Source: an uncultured Methanomicrobiales archaeon (GTDB taxonomy: Archaea > Thermoplasmatota > Thermoplasmata > Methanomassiliicoccales > Methanomethylophilaceae). Taken from it: 45,168 nt of DNA. The notes under the pieces are model-generated. The model ran no database searches and had not been told where the DNA came from. It worked only from the letters and a program-made list of their open reading frames with translations. Shown here piece by piece: positions 22,711 to 30,593 of this stretch. Within the stretch, counting starts at the first letter, position 1. The number at the start of each line of letters is the position of its first letter. The position numbers were made by a program, and so were the translations under genes. The stretch covers positions 1 through 45,168 of the forward strand of contig CALAVG010000010.1 of assembly GCA_937892275.1 (NCBI GenBank). Reading direction: 5' to 3'.

Positions 22711-22896
22711 GATGAGAATCGGTAAAGATGAGGGTTGGAGTAAAGTGTATCGGTTGAGATGAAGCGTATTGGTTGGAACGATGTGCATCGGTTGAAATGA
22801 AGAGTGTCGGGCGAATTGAAGTGTATTGATTGAAATGAAATGTATTGGTTGAAATGAAGTATATTGATTGAAATAAAGTATATGAGTCGAAAATTT
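22711..22896 (+). repeat. 19-bp iteron array
   Basis: Seven consecutive 19-bp units run from 22745 to 22877 without gaps, consensus GTGTATTGRTTGAAATGAA. Two shorter units precede them (22711-22726 and 22727-22744) and a decayed one follows (22878-22896). Units differ at 2-7 positions. Period 19 without spacers, next to divergent promoters, matches replication-origin iterons rather than a CRISPR. A binding site for the VapE-type helicase or another initiator is plausible. Confidence 0.75.
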
Positions 22897-22953
22897 GGGA
22901 TTATTGCGAGTTCAACATCTCCTCCTACCCCTATACCCAAAATCCGTATAGCG

Positions 22954-22968
22954 GAAGATTTATATAGT
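22954..22968 (+). promoter_or_regulatory. Strong promoter of the rightward arm
   Basis: CGGAAGATTTATATA contains a purine-rich BRE directly before TTTATATAG. Transcription would start near 22988-22992. It is the best archaeal core promoter match seen here and would drive the structured RNA and the plus-strand cassettes. Confidence 0.65.
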
Positions 22969-22987
22969 TTACAACACCATGTAGTCA

Positions 22988-23432
22988 TTGTAGTTGAGTC
23001 GGAACGATTGATAGCCTGTCTATAAGTCGTTTAGGACGAAAACTCGCCGTTGGCTCGCCAACGGGCTGGGGGATATGCCCCTCGGCCATTAGACGAGCTT
23101 GGGGGCGCCGCCCCACGGACGTGGGCATGGCTATGGCCATGCACTATGCCCGAATTAGGCACGGCGAGTATCACCATGCGGTAGACCTAAGTACCCCAAA
23201 GGGGGAGGCTATCGGGGGACTCGGTCCCTAGCACGATAGAGTAGTGCCGTCACGAATGTGTAGAATAGTCGGGAGCATGTGAAGGGTGTTCGCTAGGACA
23301 TCTGGATGCGTCAGTGAAATTACCGACCTTTACGGGCTATGCCATAAGGCAGGCATGAAGGCAGGGTAGACGTAAGTCGAAGGGTTAGGTCAAAGGGCAT
23401 GGGTCAACTTATCAGGCAGGTTTACCAATAAC
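22988..23432 (+). ncRNA. Large multi-branched RNA (~450 nt), new candidate
   Basis: No gene fits. Helices seen by eye: ATAG/CTAT (23011-23023), TCGT/ACGA (23027-23039), a perfect 9-bp closing helix ACTCGCCGT/ACGGCGAGT (23042-23050 with 23161-23169) enclosing at least three hairpins, CCCC/GGGG (23194-23204), and CTATCG/CGATAG with nested GGGAC/GTCCC (23209-23239). GGTAGAC-S-TAAGT occurs twice (near 23180 and 23365). A strong promoter precedes it and an AACC-loop hairpin closes it. It could be a free RNA or a long leader of the first cassette. Confidence 0.65.
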
Positions 23433-23485
23433 GGCGTGCAACCGCACGCCCGCGAAACCTCATACGAAAGGTCACGGACGTGACC
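23433..23485 (+). promoter_or_regulatory. Boundary hairpins before first cassette gene
   Basis: GGCGTGC-AACC-GCACGCC (23433-23450) is a perfect 7-bp hairpin with an AACC loop. GGTCACG/CGTGACC (23470-23485) follows. They separate the structured RNA from the SD-led first gene, in the manner of the other cassette hairpins. Confidence 0.55.
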
Positions 23486-23520
23486 GAGTAGGAAATACAA
23501 GCCATAGGAGGCTATTAGCA

Positions 23521-23895
23521 ATGTCAGATGTACACATCGCATTCTTGGACAAACTCCCAAACGGAGTCATCGTACAGATTAACGAACACTGCCCTTCCGA
23601 GGAGGACGTTAGAATCGCGTCCATTACCGGATACAACCCTCATCACTACTACTGCGCTTACATCGCAGTACCCATGGATCTTGATCTCGATCTTTACAAG
23701 CCAGACGTTCACGGAGGTATCACCTACGGTGACGATGGTTATGAGAGCAAAATCCCCCTATCCGAGCATATCAAGGGCTACAAAGTCATCGGATGGGACT
23801 ACGCACACGGACATGACACCATCGAAGAATACAATCTCGATGTTGTCAAAAAGGAGCTCTTCGACGCTCTCGCAGACATCTACGGGGGCGAATGA
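23521..23895 (+). CDS. Conserved phage-type protein (HGGITY / GWDYAH)
   Basis: 124 residues with SD TAGGAGG. H-G-G-I-T-Y at about 64-69 and I-G-W-D-Y-A-H-G-H-D at about 90-99 match a small uncharacterised family frequent in phages, usually written HGGlTY...GfDcaH. The His/Asp pattern suggests metal binding or catalysis, but no activity is known to me. It is the first protein gene after the large RNA. Confidence 0.75.
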   Translation: MSDVHIAFLDKLPNGVIVQINEHCPSEEDVRIASITGYNPHHYYCAYIAVPMDLDLDLYKPDVHGGITYGDDGYESKIPLSEHIKGYKVIGWDYAHGHDTIEEYNLDVVKKELFDALADIYGGE

Positions 23896-23896
23896 A

Positions 23897-24043
23897 ATGG
23901 ACGGATTCACCCCTATCGACCCTCTTCTTGCCAAGCCCGTCGAATACAACAAGGACTTCATAAGGGCCTACCTGACTGTCGCAAGGCACAGATACGGAGA
24001 TGTATTGGAGTCCATCGATTGGAACATGGAGGATTGCGCATGA
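23897..24043 (+). CDS. Small unknown protein
   Basis: 48 residues. Its ATG follows the previous TGA by two bases and its TGA overlaps the next ATG (ATGA). Helical centre (YNKDFIRAYLTVARHRYGD). Coupling on both sides supports it as real. Confidence 0.6.
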   Translation: MDGFTPIDPLLAKPVEYNKDFIRAYLTVARHRYGDVLESIDWNMEDCA

Positions 24044-24360
24044 CGCACTACAAAGAATACTCGGCAGACTGTGATGTATATCTCACGGTCAAGATCGAGG
24101 ACAAGGACATACCGCAGACCATCGAGTTCCTGAACAAGCAGTTCAAGGACTATGACCTCATCTACAAGTCCCTCGCATACGACTACGAGGACACCGAGGT
24201 CAAGCTCATCGTACAAAAAGTCTTCATCAAATGGATGTCAGGACTGACCGACAAGGCCATCGAGAAGATAGACAGCATCGCCCCCGAGCTATATGGCTGG
24301 GACGTGGATGACGTCGAGTTCTACGAATACGATGACATCGAGGAATGGGACGACGAGTGA
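24040..24360 (+). CDS. Unknown acidic protein
   Basis: 106 residues, beta-alpha pattern (CDVYLTVKIEDKDIPQTIEFLNKQFKDYDLIY) with a very acidic C-terminus. Ends the first cassette; a CAACCGCACACCCGC element follows. No family recognised. Confidence 0.7.
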   Translation: MTHYKEYSADCDVYLTVKIEDKDIPQTIEFLNKQFKDYDLIYKSLAYDYEDTEVKLIVQKVFIKWMSGLTDKAIEKIDSIAPELYGWDVDDVEFYEYDDIEEWDDE

Positions 24361-24395
24361 GGACAACCGCACACCCGCGCACACAGGTGATTGAA

Positions 24396-24755
24396 ATGGA
24401 TGCAAGATTCAGCGCATTATTCGACAAGGTTTTCGACTTTAACGCTATGAGCATTACCTACTACCACATTCTCCGCAACTACATGGAGATATACCTCGCA
24501 GAGCAGAGAGAACTGGGCATACACATGAACAACAAGCGCTTCACCGAACAACTGGAACTCTACTGTGAATGCCTGAAGAAATTCGGACAGGTCATATGGG
24601 AGTCAGATCTCCTTTTTGACTGCATCAGGAACATTGATTCGGGTTGCAGTTTCATCTTAGATGACTCTGATTACACTTACATATACGATAAAGGTACCGT
24701 AACTCTTGTGGACAACAAAACTCAGGAAGTTGTGTGGCCAGACCTCGTAGCATAA
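24396..24755 (+). CDS. Unknown protein
   Basis: 119 residues from the ATG at 24396, preceded by AGGTGATTGAA, an SD-and-spacer pattern repeated at several cassette starts. Helical first two thirds, then a strand-rich end. No family recognised. Ends in TAA. Confidence 0.7.
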   Translation: MDARFSALFDKVFDFNAMSITYYHILRNYMEIYLAEQRELGIHMNNKRFTEQLELYCECLKKFGQVIWESDLLFDCIRNIDSGCSFILDDSDYTYIYDKGTVTLVDNKTQEVVWPDLVA

Positions 24756-24766
24756 AGGTGGTTGAA

Positions 24767-25087
24767 ATGAAAGCAGAGAACAACGATTGTATCATCAAAT
24801 TCAAAGTAATGGAATACTACCCGTGCGAGGGCGACGAATTCACCGTCGAGACAGATTTTGGTACCCTCACCGATGCCAAGCAACTCATGACGGCGCTCAA
24901 AGTTGCCAACACGGATCCATACAAGGACTACAAGGTCGAGCCCTACATCGCAGTCGATCTTACGACCACACAGGCACGCATCGCACACGGGCAGATCTCA
25001 TCTGAAGAGGTACTCGAGCGCTTCAAGGCAGGCGAGACTCTCAGCGATGAAGCCATCGAAGTATTGCTGGCATCAGGATACCTATGA
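24767..25087 (+). CDS. Unknown protein
   Basis: 106 residues from the ATG at 24767 (AGGTGGTTGAA before it). Beta-rich N-terminus (CIIKFKVMEYYPCEGDEFTVETDFG), then helical, with a C-terminal EEVLERFKAGETLSDEAIEVLLASGYL resembling a short helical-hairpin element. Function unknown. Confidence 0.7.
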   Translation: MKAENNDCIIKFKVMEYYPCEGDEFTVETDFGTLTDAKQLMTALKVANTDPYKDYKVEPYIAVDLTTTQARIAHGQISSEEVLERFKAGETLSDEAIEVLLASGYL

Positions 25088-25106
25088 ATTGCAGGAGATG
25101 AACAAA

Positions 25107-25586
25107 ATGGAATACCACTATGCAACGGAACGCAACTACGATATGCGCACGAAACAAGTCGGTAACGAGTATCACTGGATGCTCGGATACGCCGACCCCG
25201 AACTCGACCCGCGCATCATGGCGGGCAGGATGATTGAATTCATCGACAAGTACGGGAAAGAGCGTGGCATCGACACGCTCAGAGTCGCAGCCAAAACAGA
25301 ACACTACACCAAGAACATCGATTGGATACTTAGGATGGTGATGGCACACGTTAGCATCCCAGTGTTCAAGATGGATGTCGCAAGGTACGAGATGAACAGG
25401 CCATTCGTACCAGTCAGACCCAAGGACGCATGCCAATGCGAGGTATGCAAGAAGATTGGATATAAGCACGGACTTGACGAGAAAGATACAGGGTATTACG
25501 ATAAATACACTGGCATCTTCATGTACACTTGCAAGCCGTGCGCCGACCGCATCGCATGGTTGGAACAGATGTGGGGGCCGAACTGA
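25107..25586 (+). CDS. Unknown protein with C-terminal zinc site
   Basis: 159 residues from the ATG at 25107; the ATG at 25098 is possible but lies within the SD region (CAGGAG). The first 100 residues are alpha/beta. C-Q-C-E-V-C-K-K and Y-T-C-K-P-C-A-D form a probable zinc ribbon. An intercassette hairpin follows the TGA directly. Function unknown. Confidence 0.7.
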   Translation: MEYHYATERNYDMRTKQVGNEYHWMLGYADPELDPRIMAGRMIEFIDKYGKERGIDTLRVAAKTEHYTKNIDWILRMVMAHVSIPVFKMDVARYEMNRPFVPVRPKDACQCEVCKKIGYKHGLDEKDTGYYDKYTGIFMYTCKPCADRIAWLEQMWGPN

Positions 25587-25606
25587 GGGCGTGCAACCGC
25601 ACACCC
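25587..25606 (+). promoter_or_regulatory. Cassette-boundary hairpin (AACC loop)
   Basis: GGGCGTGC-AACC-GCACACCC, a 7-pair stem with one mismatch, starts right after the TGA. A 90-nt gap with two CCCTTT elements separates it from the next SD. Confidence 0.5.
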
Positions 25607-25698
25607 GCTTATATGGATCACGTTACAGAGGCACAAGCCTCATCAGACCCTGAACAAACCCCTTTCGAAACCCTTTGATAAACTAGGAGGCAAACGAA

Positions 25699-26316
25699 AT
25701 GACTGTAACAGAACAGGACATCGTACAGCAGTTGAACAACTTACGCAGAACCTACGACATTCTGGGTGCGCTTTACACACTGAATGCACCCATCCAGATG
25801 TTCGAGCGCCTGATTGATGTAGCCGAAGGCTACAAATCGAACGCCACATCGATGGCGAAAAACTTCTGTCAGGCACACAAGCCCAAGGACGGAGAGCCGA
25901 TCAAGAGGATGTTCAAGGACGACACAGGCAGGCTATGTGTCAAGGTGGACCTCGTATCCGATGTGAATGAGCCCAGACTCCTGAAAGTACTCATCGAAGA
26001 CCACAAGGAGGAATTCCTCGCCAGAGCATCGAAGATGTGCAAGGTCATCATGAAGGAATGGAATTCCAACCCCATCGAAGGCATTATCCTCGATGATTAC
26101 AAGGATGCGGGATATTTCAGAGGAACGCTCACAAGCACCCCGAAGATGTACAAGACCATCGAGGAGTGCGTCGACTGGGCACTGAACAGTGTGGACATCA
26201 AGCGCACCACGGGCATGAAGGATCAGCTCGATGAGAACATGGCTGTGCTCGACAGCATCAAGAGGGAATGCAGGAGACTGGAAGTCCTCAGGGAGCAATC
26301 AGGAGCACGCTACTGA
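25699..26316 (+). CDS. Unknown helical protein
   Basis: 205 residues with SD TAGGAGGC. Helical N-terminus (QQLNNLRRTYDILGALYTLNA), a central strand region and a charged helical end. No family recognised. AAACCCTTT and a perfect hairpin follow its stop. Confidence 0.7.
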   Translation: MTVTEQDIVQQLNNLRRTYDILGALYTLNAPIQMFERLIDVAEGYKSNATSMAKNFCQAHKPKDGEPIKRMFKDDTGRLCVKVDLVSDVNEPRLLKVLIEDHKEEFLARASKMCKVIMKEWNSNPIEGIILDDYKDAGYFRGTLTSTPKMYKTIEECVDWALNSVDIKRTTGMKDQLDENMAVLDSIKRECRRLEVLREQSGARY

Positions 26317-26324
26317 AACCCTTT

Positions 26325-26344
26325 GGAGGTGCGACCGCACCTCC
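26325..26344 (+). promoter_or_regulatory. Cassette-boundary hairpin (GACC loop)
   Basis: GGAGGTGC-GACC-GCACCTCC is a perfect 8-bp stem, the strongest of the series, just after AAACCCTTT. The stem contains GGAGGT, so folding could also hide an SD. Confidence 0.6.
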
Positions 26345-26365
26345 ATCATGAACAGGTGGTTAAAG

Positions 26366-26548
26366 ATGGAAAGAGAAGAAGTCAAGAAGATCCTGAAGAT
26401 ACTGGCATTGAGCCAAGGCTCATACGGCAGGCTCCTCAGGGATTTGGAGGAAGCAGAACAGCTCGACCCGGAGACAGCGGATGCGTTCTACGAGAGCCTG
26501 CTCCCATGCAGGGACGCGATAGACGTCATCAACGCCATCGAGGGCTGA
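26366..26548 (+). CDS. Small helical protein
   Basis: 60 residues, fully helical and acidic. ATG at 26366 after AGGTGGTTAAAG. A degenerate hairpin element (GGTGC-AACC-GAACC) starts at its stop. Function unknown. Confidence 0.6.
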   Translation: MEREEVKKILKILALSQGSYGRLLRDLEEAEQLDPETADAFYESLLPCRDAIDVINAIEG

Positions 26549-26594
26549 GGTGCAACCGAACCCCCGCAAACCCTTTACTTAGGAAGTGATTACA

Positions 26595-26891
26595 ATGGAA
26601 GACTGGCAATTGGCAGTATTGAACAGCGAGAACATCGCAGTGAAACAGGACAGCAGAACAGGATACAGGCTCGTCATCAAGCAGGTCGAGCCCAGGGACA
26701 GGATGCCCATACAGACCGTCGTGGAGTTCATCAGGAAGAGCACGAGGAAACCCGTCATCATGCTCCCCGATGACCCCACAAGGGGCGCATGGGCAGAGAA
26801 GAAGCAGGTGCTCGAGGTCCTCAGGGCAAGAGAGGACTACGCGGAGTACATGTGTATGCTCATGGAAGCGAAGATGAGCGGGGTGATCTGA
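26595..26891 (+). CDS. Unknown protein
   Basis: 98 residues from the ATG at 26595 (AGGAAGTGATTACA upstream). Alpha/beta with a Lys/Arg-rich middle (FIRKSTRKPVIMLPDD) and a helical end. Abuts the next gene. Function unknown. Confidence 0.7.
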   Translation: MEDWQLAVLNSENIAVKQDSRTGYRLVIKQVEPRDRMPIQTVVEFIRKSTRKPVIMLPDDPTRGAWAEKKQVLEVLRAREDYAEYMCMLMEAKMSGVI

Positions 26892-27290
26892 ATGTACACC
26901 ATGAAGACAGCAGAGCTCACGAAAGAGCAGTTCGATGAAAGGGATGAGATAATGAGCAGGTTCGAAATCCAGACTTTTGGCCATTGGTGGGGCGGCATCA
27001 AACGCTATATGGACCTCGATGTCGGCACCCTCGAGAAGCTCATCGAGAAAGGATACGCGGACGTCGACGAGAAGCAGAACGAGGCCCCGTGCATCGGCGG
27101 CTTCCTCGAGCTCATGAAACAGTATCCGACCCTCAAGGCCCATGGATACTGGGTCACAAGAGAGCGCGACGACTCGAGGATAAGCATCGAGGGCGTGGAG
27201 GGCAAGTGTCCCTCGGACATCGCCATGCTCTTCAAGCACGCGGACGATTTCGAGTACAAGGACGGCAACCTATATGTCTGGTACGATTGA
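26892..27290 (+). CDS. Unknown protein
   Basis: 132 residues. FGHWWGGIKRYMDLDVGTLEKLIEKGYADVDEKQNEAP suggests a small helical domain ending in a turn-rich region; the C-terminal part is beta (HGYWVTRERDDSRISIEGV). It starts at the base after the previous stop. No family recognised. Confidence 0.7.
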   Translation: MYTMKTAELTKEQFDERDEIMSRFEIQTFGHWWGGIKRYMDLDVGTLEKLIEKGYADVDEKQNEAPCIGGFLELMKQYPTLKAHGYWVTRERDDSRISIEGVEGKCPSDIAMLFKHADDFEYKDGNLYVWYD

Positions 27291-27347
27291 CGCTCACAAC
27301 CTCAATCGAAACCTCTTATGAAAAGACCTTAGGAAACAGATGATACC

Positions 27348-27962
27348 ATGAAAGGATATTATGGAACCGACATCAGTGAAAGGAACACGAAAATGGGCAA
27401 CGTCCTCAGCTTCAGCACACTCCCATACAGGATGTGCAGGAAGGACGTCGAACTCCCCTGTGCCGCAAACTGCTACGCAGCCAAACTATGCAGGCGCAGG
27501 AAGAACGTGGCCAAGGCATGGGGCGACAACACCACCATGATCGAGGCCAAGATGTTCGACGAGATCGCCAGCGACATCGTCGACGCCATCGCATTCAAAC
27601 ACGCCAAGCTCTTCAGATGGTTCGTAGGTGGGGATATCTACAGCGACGAGGTCATGGAGATGATGATCAGCATCGCCAACTCATGCCCAAACACGAAGTT
27701 CATGTGCTTCACCAAGTTCTACGACATCGCCGAGAAGTATTACGACGAGATCCCGGAGAACCTGAACATCGTACTCAGCGCATGGAAGGAGCTGCAACCC
27801 ACGGACAAACAGAAACAACTGTTCCCCGTGAGCTACTATAACGACGGCGAAGAGGACTGCCAGGTGCCGGTATTGGCAACTGTGTGCGGGGGAGACTGCG
27901 AGCACTGCCAGCTGTGCTTCAATATGAAGGGCGGCGAGTCAGTGACCATCTACAAGCACTGA
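27348..27962 (+). CDS. Gp88-like phage protein
   Basis: 204 residues. The opening N-T-K-M-G-N-V-L-S-F-S-T-L-P, the Cys cluster C-A-A-N-C-Y-A-A-K-L-C and the later F-R-W-F-V-G-G-D-I-Y-S with F-M-C-F-T-K match the phage gene product 88 family (PF17338). Family members have conserved Cys residues; their activity is unknown. The C-terminus has C-G-G-D-C-E-H-C-Q-L-C, a probable metal site. CCTTAGG precedes it and a GC hairpin follows. Confidence 0.8.
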   Translation: MKGYYGTDISERNTKMGNVLSFSTLPYRMCRKDVELPCAANCYAAKLCRRRKNVAKAWGDNTTMIEAKMFDEIASDIVDAIAFKHAKLFRWFVGGDIYSDEVMEMMISIANSCPNTKFMCFTKFYDIAEKYYDEIPENLNIVLSAWKELQPTDKQKQLFPVSYYNDGEEDCQVPVLATVCGGDCEHCQLCFNMKGGESVTIYKH

Positions 27963-27970
27963 AACATCTT

Positions 27971-27986
27971 CGGGGCCTCGGCCCCG
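27971..27986 (+). promoter_or_regulatory. Cassette-boundary hairpin
   Basis: CGGGGC-CTCG-GCCCCG, a perfect 6-bp stem, is followed by CCTTAGGAGGT, which supplies the SD for the next gene. Confidence 0.5.
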
Positions 27987-28005
27987 TACCTTAGGAGGTA
28001 TCTTT

Positions 28006-28425
28006 ATGAAAATGAAAATGGAAGTGAATGTTGAGCCTGATGTGCTCATGGACCAGCACGCGCTCATCACCGAGTATGTGAAGGAACACTACAATGAGAA
28101 GGACTGCGAGAACCACAACGACCACATCCCTACGTACACGATCGCGAACAACATGCAGCAGATAATCGCGATGGACAACTTCCTCAAGTGCACCAACGAC
28201 GAGCGCATCTATGTGGACCACTGGCTCTACATCTACCCCGACGAATGCGACTTCAATGTGGTCATGGAGATGGCCGCGAACCCCGAACAGATGTGCGACC
28301 TGCTCAGGGAGTTCATGGTGCTCCTCAAGCTGGCATGGGATGCGAACGACCTCTTCAACATCAGCTACATGCACGGCAAGATTGACTGCAACAGGAAGAC
28401 GAACGAATCGGAGGATTGGCTATGA
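28006..28425 (+). CDS. Unknown acidic protein
   Basis: 139 residues with SD TTAGGAGGT. Helical, acidic and Met-rich, with DHWLYIYPDECDFNVVMEMAANPEQMCDLLREFM at the centre. Overlaps the next gene by ATGA. No family recognised. Confidence 0.7.
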   Translation: MKMKMEVNVEPDVLMDQHALITEYVKEHYNEKDCENHNDHIPTYTIANNMQQIIAMDNFLKCTNDERIYVDHWLYIYPDECDFNVVMEMAANPEQMCDLLREFMVLLKLAWDANDLFNISYMHGKIDCNRKTNESEDWL

Positions 28426-28577
28426 ACTCAGGCTTCATGGGCTCATTCATCACCATCGTGCATGTAGGTGCGGACGGCGAGATGACTGAGATCAAGGACC
28501 AGAAGGATATCGACAAAGTCCTCGGAAGAGAACTCTCCGATGAGATAAACGCCCTTAACAAACAAATGGAGGACTGA
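28422..28577 (+). CDS. Small unknown protein
   Basis: 51 residues. Beta start (FITIVHVGADGEMTEI), then a helix. Overlaps the preceding gene by ATGA and ends 3 bp before the PcfJ-like gene, whose SD (GGAGG) lies inside it. Likely real. Confidence 0.6.
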   Translation: MNSGFMGSFITIVHVGADGEMTEIKDQKDIDKVLGRELSDEINALNKQMED

Positions 28578-28580
28578 AAA

Positions 28581-29993
28581 ATGACAACAGAATTCGGAAA
28601 CGACATGAAGACGCAGCTTGAAGCATTCAGGAACCAGCAGGAGACCGAGAAGAAGGCCAGGAGCCCTGCGAAGAGATCGACCATCACATTCGAGTGCGAG
28701 GCATCGGGCATCGACCTGGTGGTCTCCAGGATCGCGGGCGGCAAGTGCACGATGAAGCTCTTCATCTATCTCTCCCAGCCGGACGAGACTGGTTATGGAA
28801 CAGCATTCATCAAGACGATGAGGGACGGCACCATGAAGAAGGCGACCGTGGAGAACATCGCGACCTTCCTCAACGGGATGGAGAGGAACGTGGTCACGGG
28901 ATGCAATGCCATCCCCGAGCTGCGCAGCGGCAAGAAGATGGCAGAGACATTGGTGACGGCAACCGAGCCCCTGTTCATCGAGCTCGCCAAGGAAGGGCTC
29001 ATCAACACCGAGATAACCAGCGATACCGGCCGCTACTACCCCTGGTACTACTCCGCGTCATCCAGGTACTCCAGCTTCGGATTCGGGGGCGGGGACAGGC
29101 ACGCCAAGCTCATCAGGCACATGGTGGATGCGATGGCGAAGAGATTCGGGATCCCTTATTACAGAGTGCTGTCGGAGGCCTGCTGCTCCTCCAGCTACAG
29201 CTACAGCTACAGCCATGATTTCGACAAGGATTGCAGCGACATCTGGTCATTCTCGATGCTCGCGGACATCTTCGACGAGCCCTTCGCCAAGAAGTGCTTC
29301 GACGAATACCTCGACAACGAGAGGCTCAACGACATGTCGTACAGAAGGATGTACAGTCTCTTCGACACCATCGTCGTCCCCCGCTGCGACAATTGGGCCG
29401 ATGTGGTCAGGGCATTCAAGGCGGACAACGTGAAGGTGAAGATCGACAAGAACCGCTTCTGGGAATACCTCCAGCAGTCCATCGGAATGGGACTGGGAAA
29501 GAAGCTGGGCAACTTCCTGAGCCTGTACGAGGATTACATCCGCCAGGCATACTCGTGCGACAAGGTCATCAGGGACAAGTACCCCGAGCACCTCCAGGAG
29601 GCGCACGACATCTACACCGAGAAGTACACCTACATACAGAACTTCAACCAGATCGAGAAGATGAAGGTCAGGGCCGAAGAGGGCTGCAGGCTCATCGACC
29701 AGGAGCACGACGGCTACCAGCTGAAGTGCCTCCGCACCGTCAGGGAGTTCTACGAGGAAGCGCAGCAGAACTGCAACTGCGTAGCATCCTACGTGGACAA
29801 GACCATCGCAGGCATGTGCTGGATAGCATCCTTCAGGAAGATAGGAGAGCCCGTCACCCAGCTGACCGTCGAGGTCGACCCTCTCGGAGAGATGGTCCAG
29901 ATCAAGGGCAAGTACAACAGGGATGCGACCATGAAGGAGAAGGAGCTCCTCAAGGAATTCCAGGACACCCTTACCAAGAACTTCAAGGCTTGA
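28581..29993 (+). CDS. PcfJ-like domain protein
   Basis: 470 residues. The C-terminal 90 residues resemble the PcfJ-like domain of plasmid and phage proteins: a helix ending in E-E-A-Q-Q-N-C-N-C-V-A-S-Y-V, then I-A-G-M-C-W-I-A-S-F-R-K, L-T-V-E-V-D, and Q-I-K-G-K-Y-N-R-D-A-T. The canonical histidine before the cysteine (HCV) is replaced by N-C-V. The central region has a Ser/Tyr-rich run (C-C-S-S-S-Y-S-Y-S-Y-S) near residue 205. PcfJ function is unresolved. An AACC-loop hairpin follows. Confidence 0.65.
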   Translation: MTTEFGNDMKTQLEAFRNQQETEKKARSPAKRSTITFECEASGIDLVVSRIAGGKCTMKLFIYLSQPDETGYGTAFIKTMRDGTMKKATVENIATFLNGMERNVVTGCNAIPELRSGKKMAETLVTATEPLFIELAKEGLINTEITSDTGRYYPWYYSASSRYSSFGFGGGDRHAKLIRHMVDAMAKRFGIPYYRVLSEACCSSSYSYSYSHDFDKDCSDIWSFSMLADIFDEPFAKKCFDEYLDNERLNDMSYRRMYSLFDTIVVPRCDNWADVVRAFKADNVKVKIDKNRFWEYLQQSIGMGLGKKLGNFLSLYEDYIRQAYSCDKVIRDKYPEHLQEAHDIYTEKYTYIQNFNQIEKMKVRAEEGCRLIDQEHDGYQLKCLRTVREFYEEAQQNCNCVASYVDKTIAGMCWIASFRKIGEPVTQLTVEVDPLGEMVQIKGKYNRDATMKEKELLKEFQDTLTKNFKA

Positions 29994-30001
29994 AACAGGA
30001 C

Positions 30002-30015
30002 GGGGCAACCGCCCC
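30002..30015 (+). promoter_or_regulatory. Cassette-boundary hairpin (AACC loop)
   Basis: GGGGC-AACC-GCCCC, a perfect 5-bp stem, lies 8 bp after the PcfJ-like stop and is followed by CGCCTTAG and an AGGAG SD. Confidence 0.55.
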
Positions 30016-30043
30016 TCCGCCTTAGCGAACAGGAGATGGAACA

Positions 30044-30208
30044 ATGGACAATGCAAGCGCATTCGGATACATGACGGCCCTCGTGACCGTCAGGAGCATG
30101 GTGGAAGCATCGCACACGACGAACAAGGGGATCGACGAGGACGCCTATCAGTACCTCATCAAGACCCTGAACAGGATGGAGAAGAACATCAGGGAGGAAA
30201 TGGAATGA
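30044..30208 (+). CDS. Small helical protein
   Basis: 54 residues from the ATG at 30044 (SD AGGAG). Helical, charged C-terminus. Overlaps the next gene by ATGA. Function unknown. Confidence 0.6.
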   Translation: MDNASAFGYMTALVTVRSMVEASHTTNKGIDEDAYQYLIKTLNRMEKNIREEME

Positions 30209-30441
30209 CAGAGAGAGCGAAATGCCCGTACTGCGGGAGCAGCGACCTCTTCTGGGGCCAAGTCATAGACTCGGTCTCCTGGGGAGACGTCGACGCAGGG
30301 GTCATCTACTCGAGAGGAGTACGCTGCGAGAACAAGGAGTGCAAGGGCGCAGAGGGATTCACCGTGGAATTCGGTTTCACGACAGGCGGCATATCATACT
30401 GCGACAGCGAATGGAACGAGATCGAGGAGGTATCGGAATGA
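30205..30441 (+). CDS. Small zinc-ribbon protein
   Basis: 78 residues. C-P-Y-C-G-S near the start and C-E-N-K-E-C about 30 residues later form a zinc ribbon, with a beta-rich remainder (GFTVEFGFTTGGISYCDSEW). Overlaps both neighbours by ATGA. Function unknown. Confidence 0.7.
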   Translation: MTERAKCPYCGSSDLFWGQVIDSVSWGDVDAGVIYSRGVRCENKECKGAEGFTVEFGFTTGGISYCDSEWNEIEEVSE

Positions 30442-30593
30442 AGTACAGATACAGAATCTATGAGGAGATCGAGATCGAGGTGCCCGATGACACCACGGAC
30501 TCGGAATTGAACGAGATAATCAAAGCAGAAATCGAAGAAGAGTTCGGGAAGTACTCGGGACTCAACTACATCCTTTTGGGAGTGGTGGAATGA
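30438..30593 (+). CDS. Small unknown protein
   Basis: 51 residues, acidic, with a strand-helix-strand pattern (YRYRIYEEIEIEVPDD, then LNEIIKAEIEEEF). Its ATGA overlap with the methyltransferase start suggests coupled translation. Confidence 0.6.
   Translation: MKYRYRIYEEIEIEVPDDTTDSELNEIIKAEIEEEFGKYSGLNYILLGVVE

Noticed and set aside
22711..22896. CRISPR array
   Set aside because: Repeats are contiguous with no unique spacers, degenerate, and no cas genes are present.
22503..22988. Minus-strand ORF of 161 codons across the iterons
   Set aside because: Its Phe/Ser/Ile repetition is simply the 19-bp repeat translated, and it runs through the UUCG-hairpin cluster and the terminator. No SD or promoter fits.
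25613..25678. 21-codon ORF (MDHVTEAQASSDPEQTPFETL) between cassettes
   Set aside because: No SD, and it consists largely of the boundary CCCTTT elements; a leader peptide cannot be excluded but is not supported.
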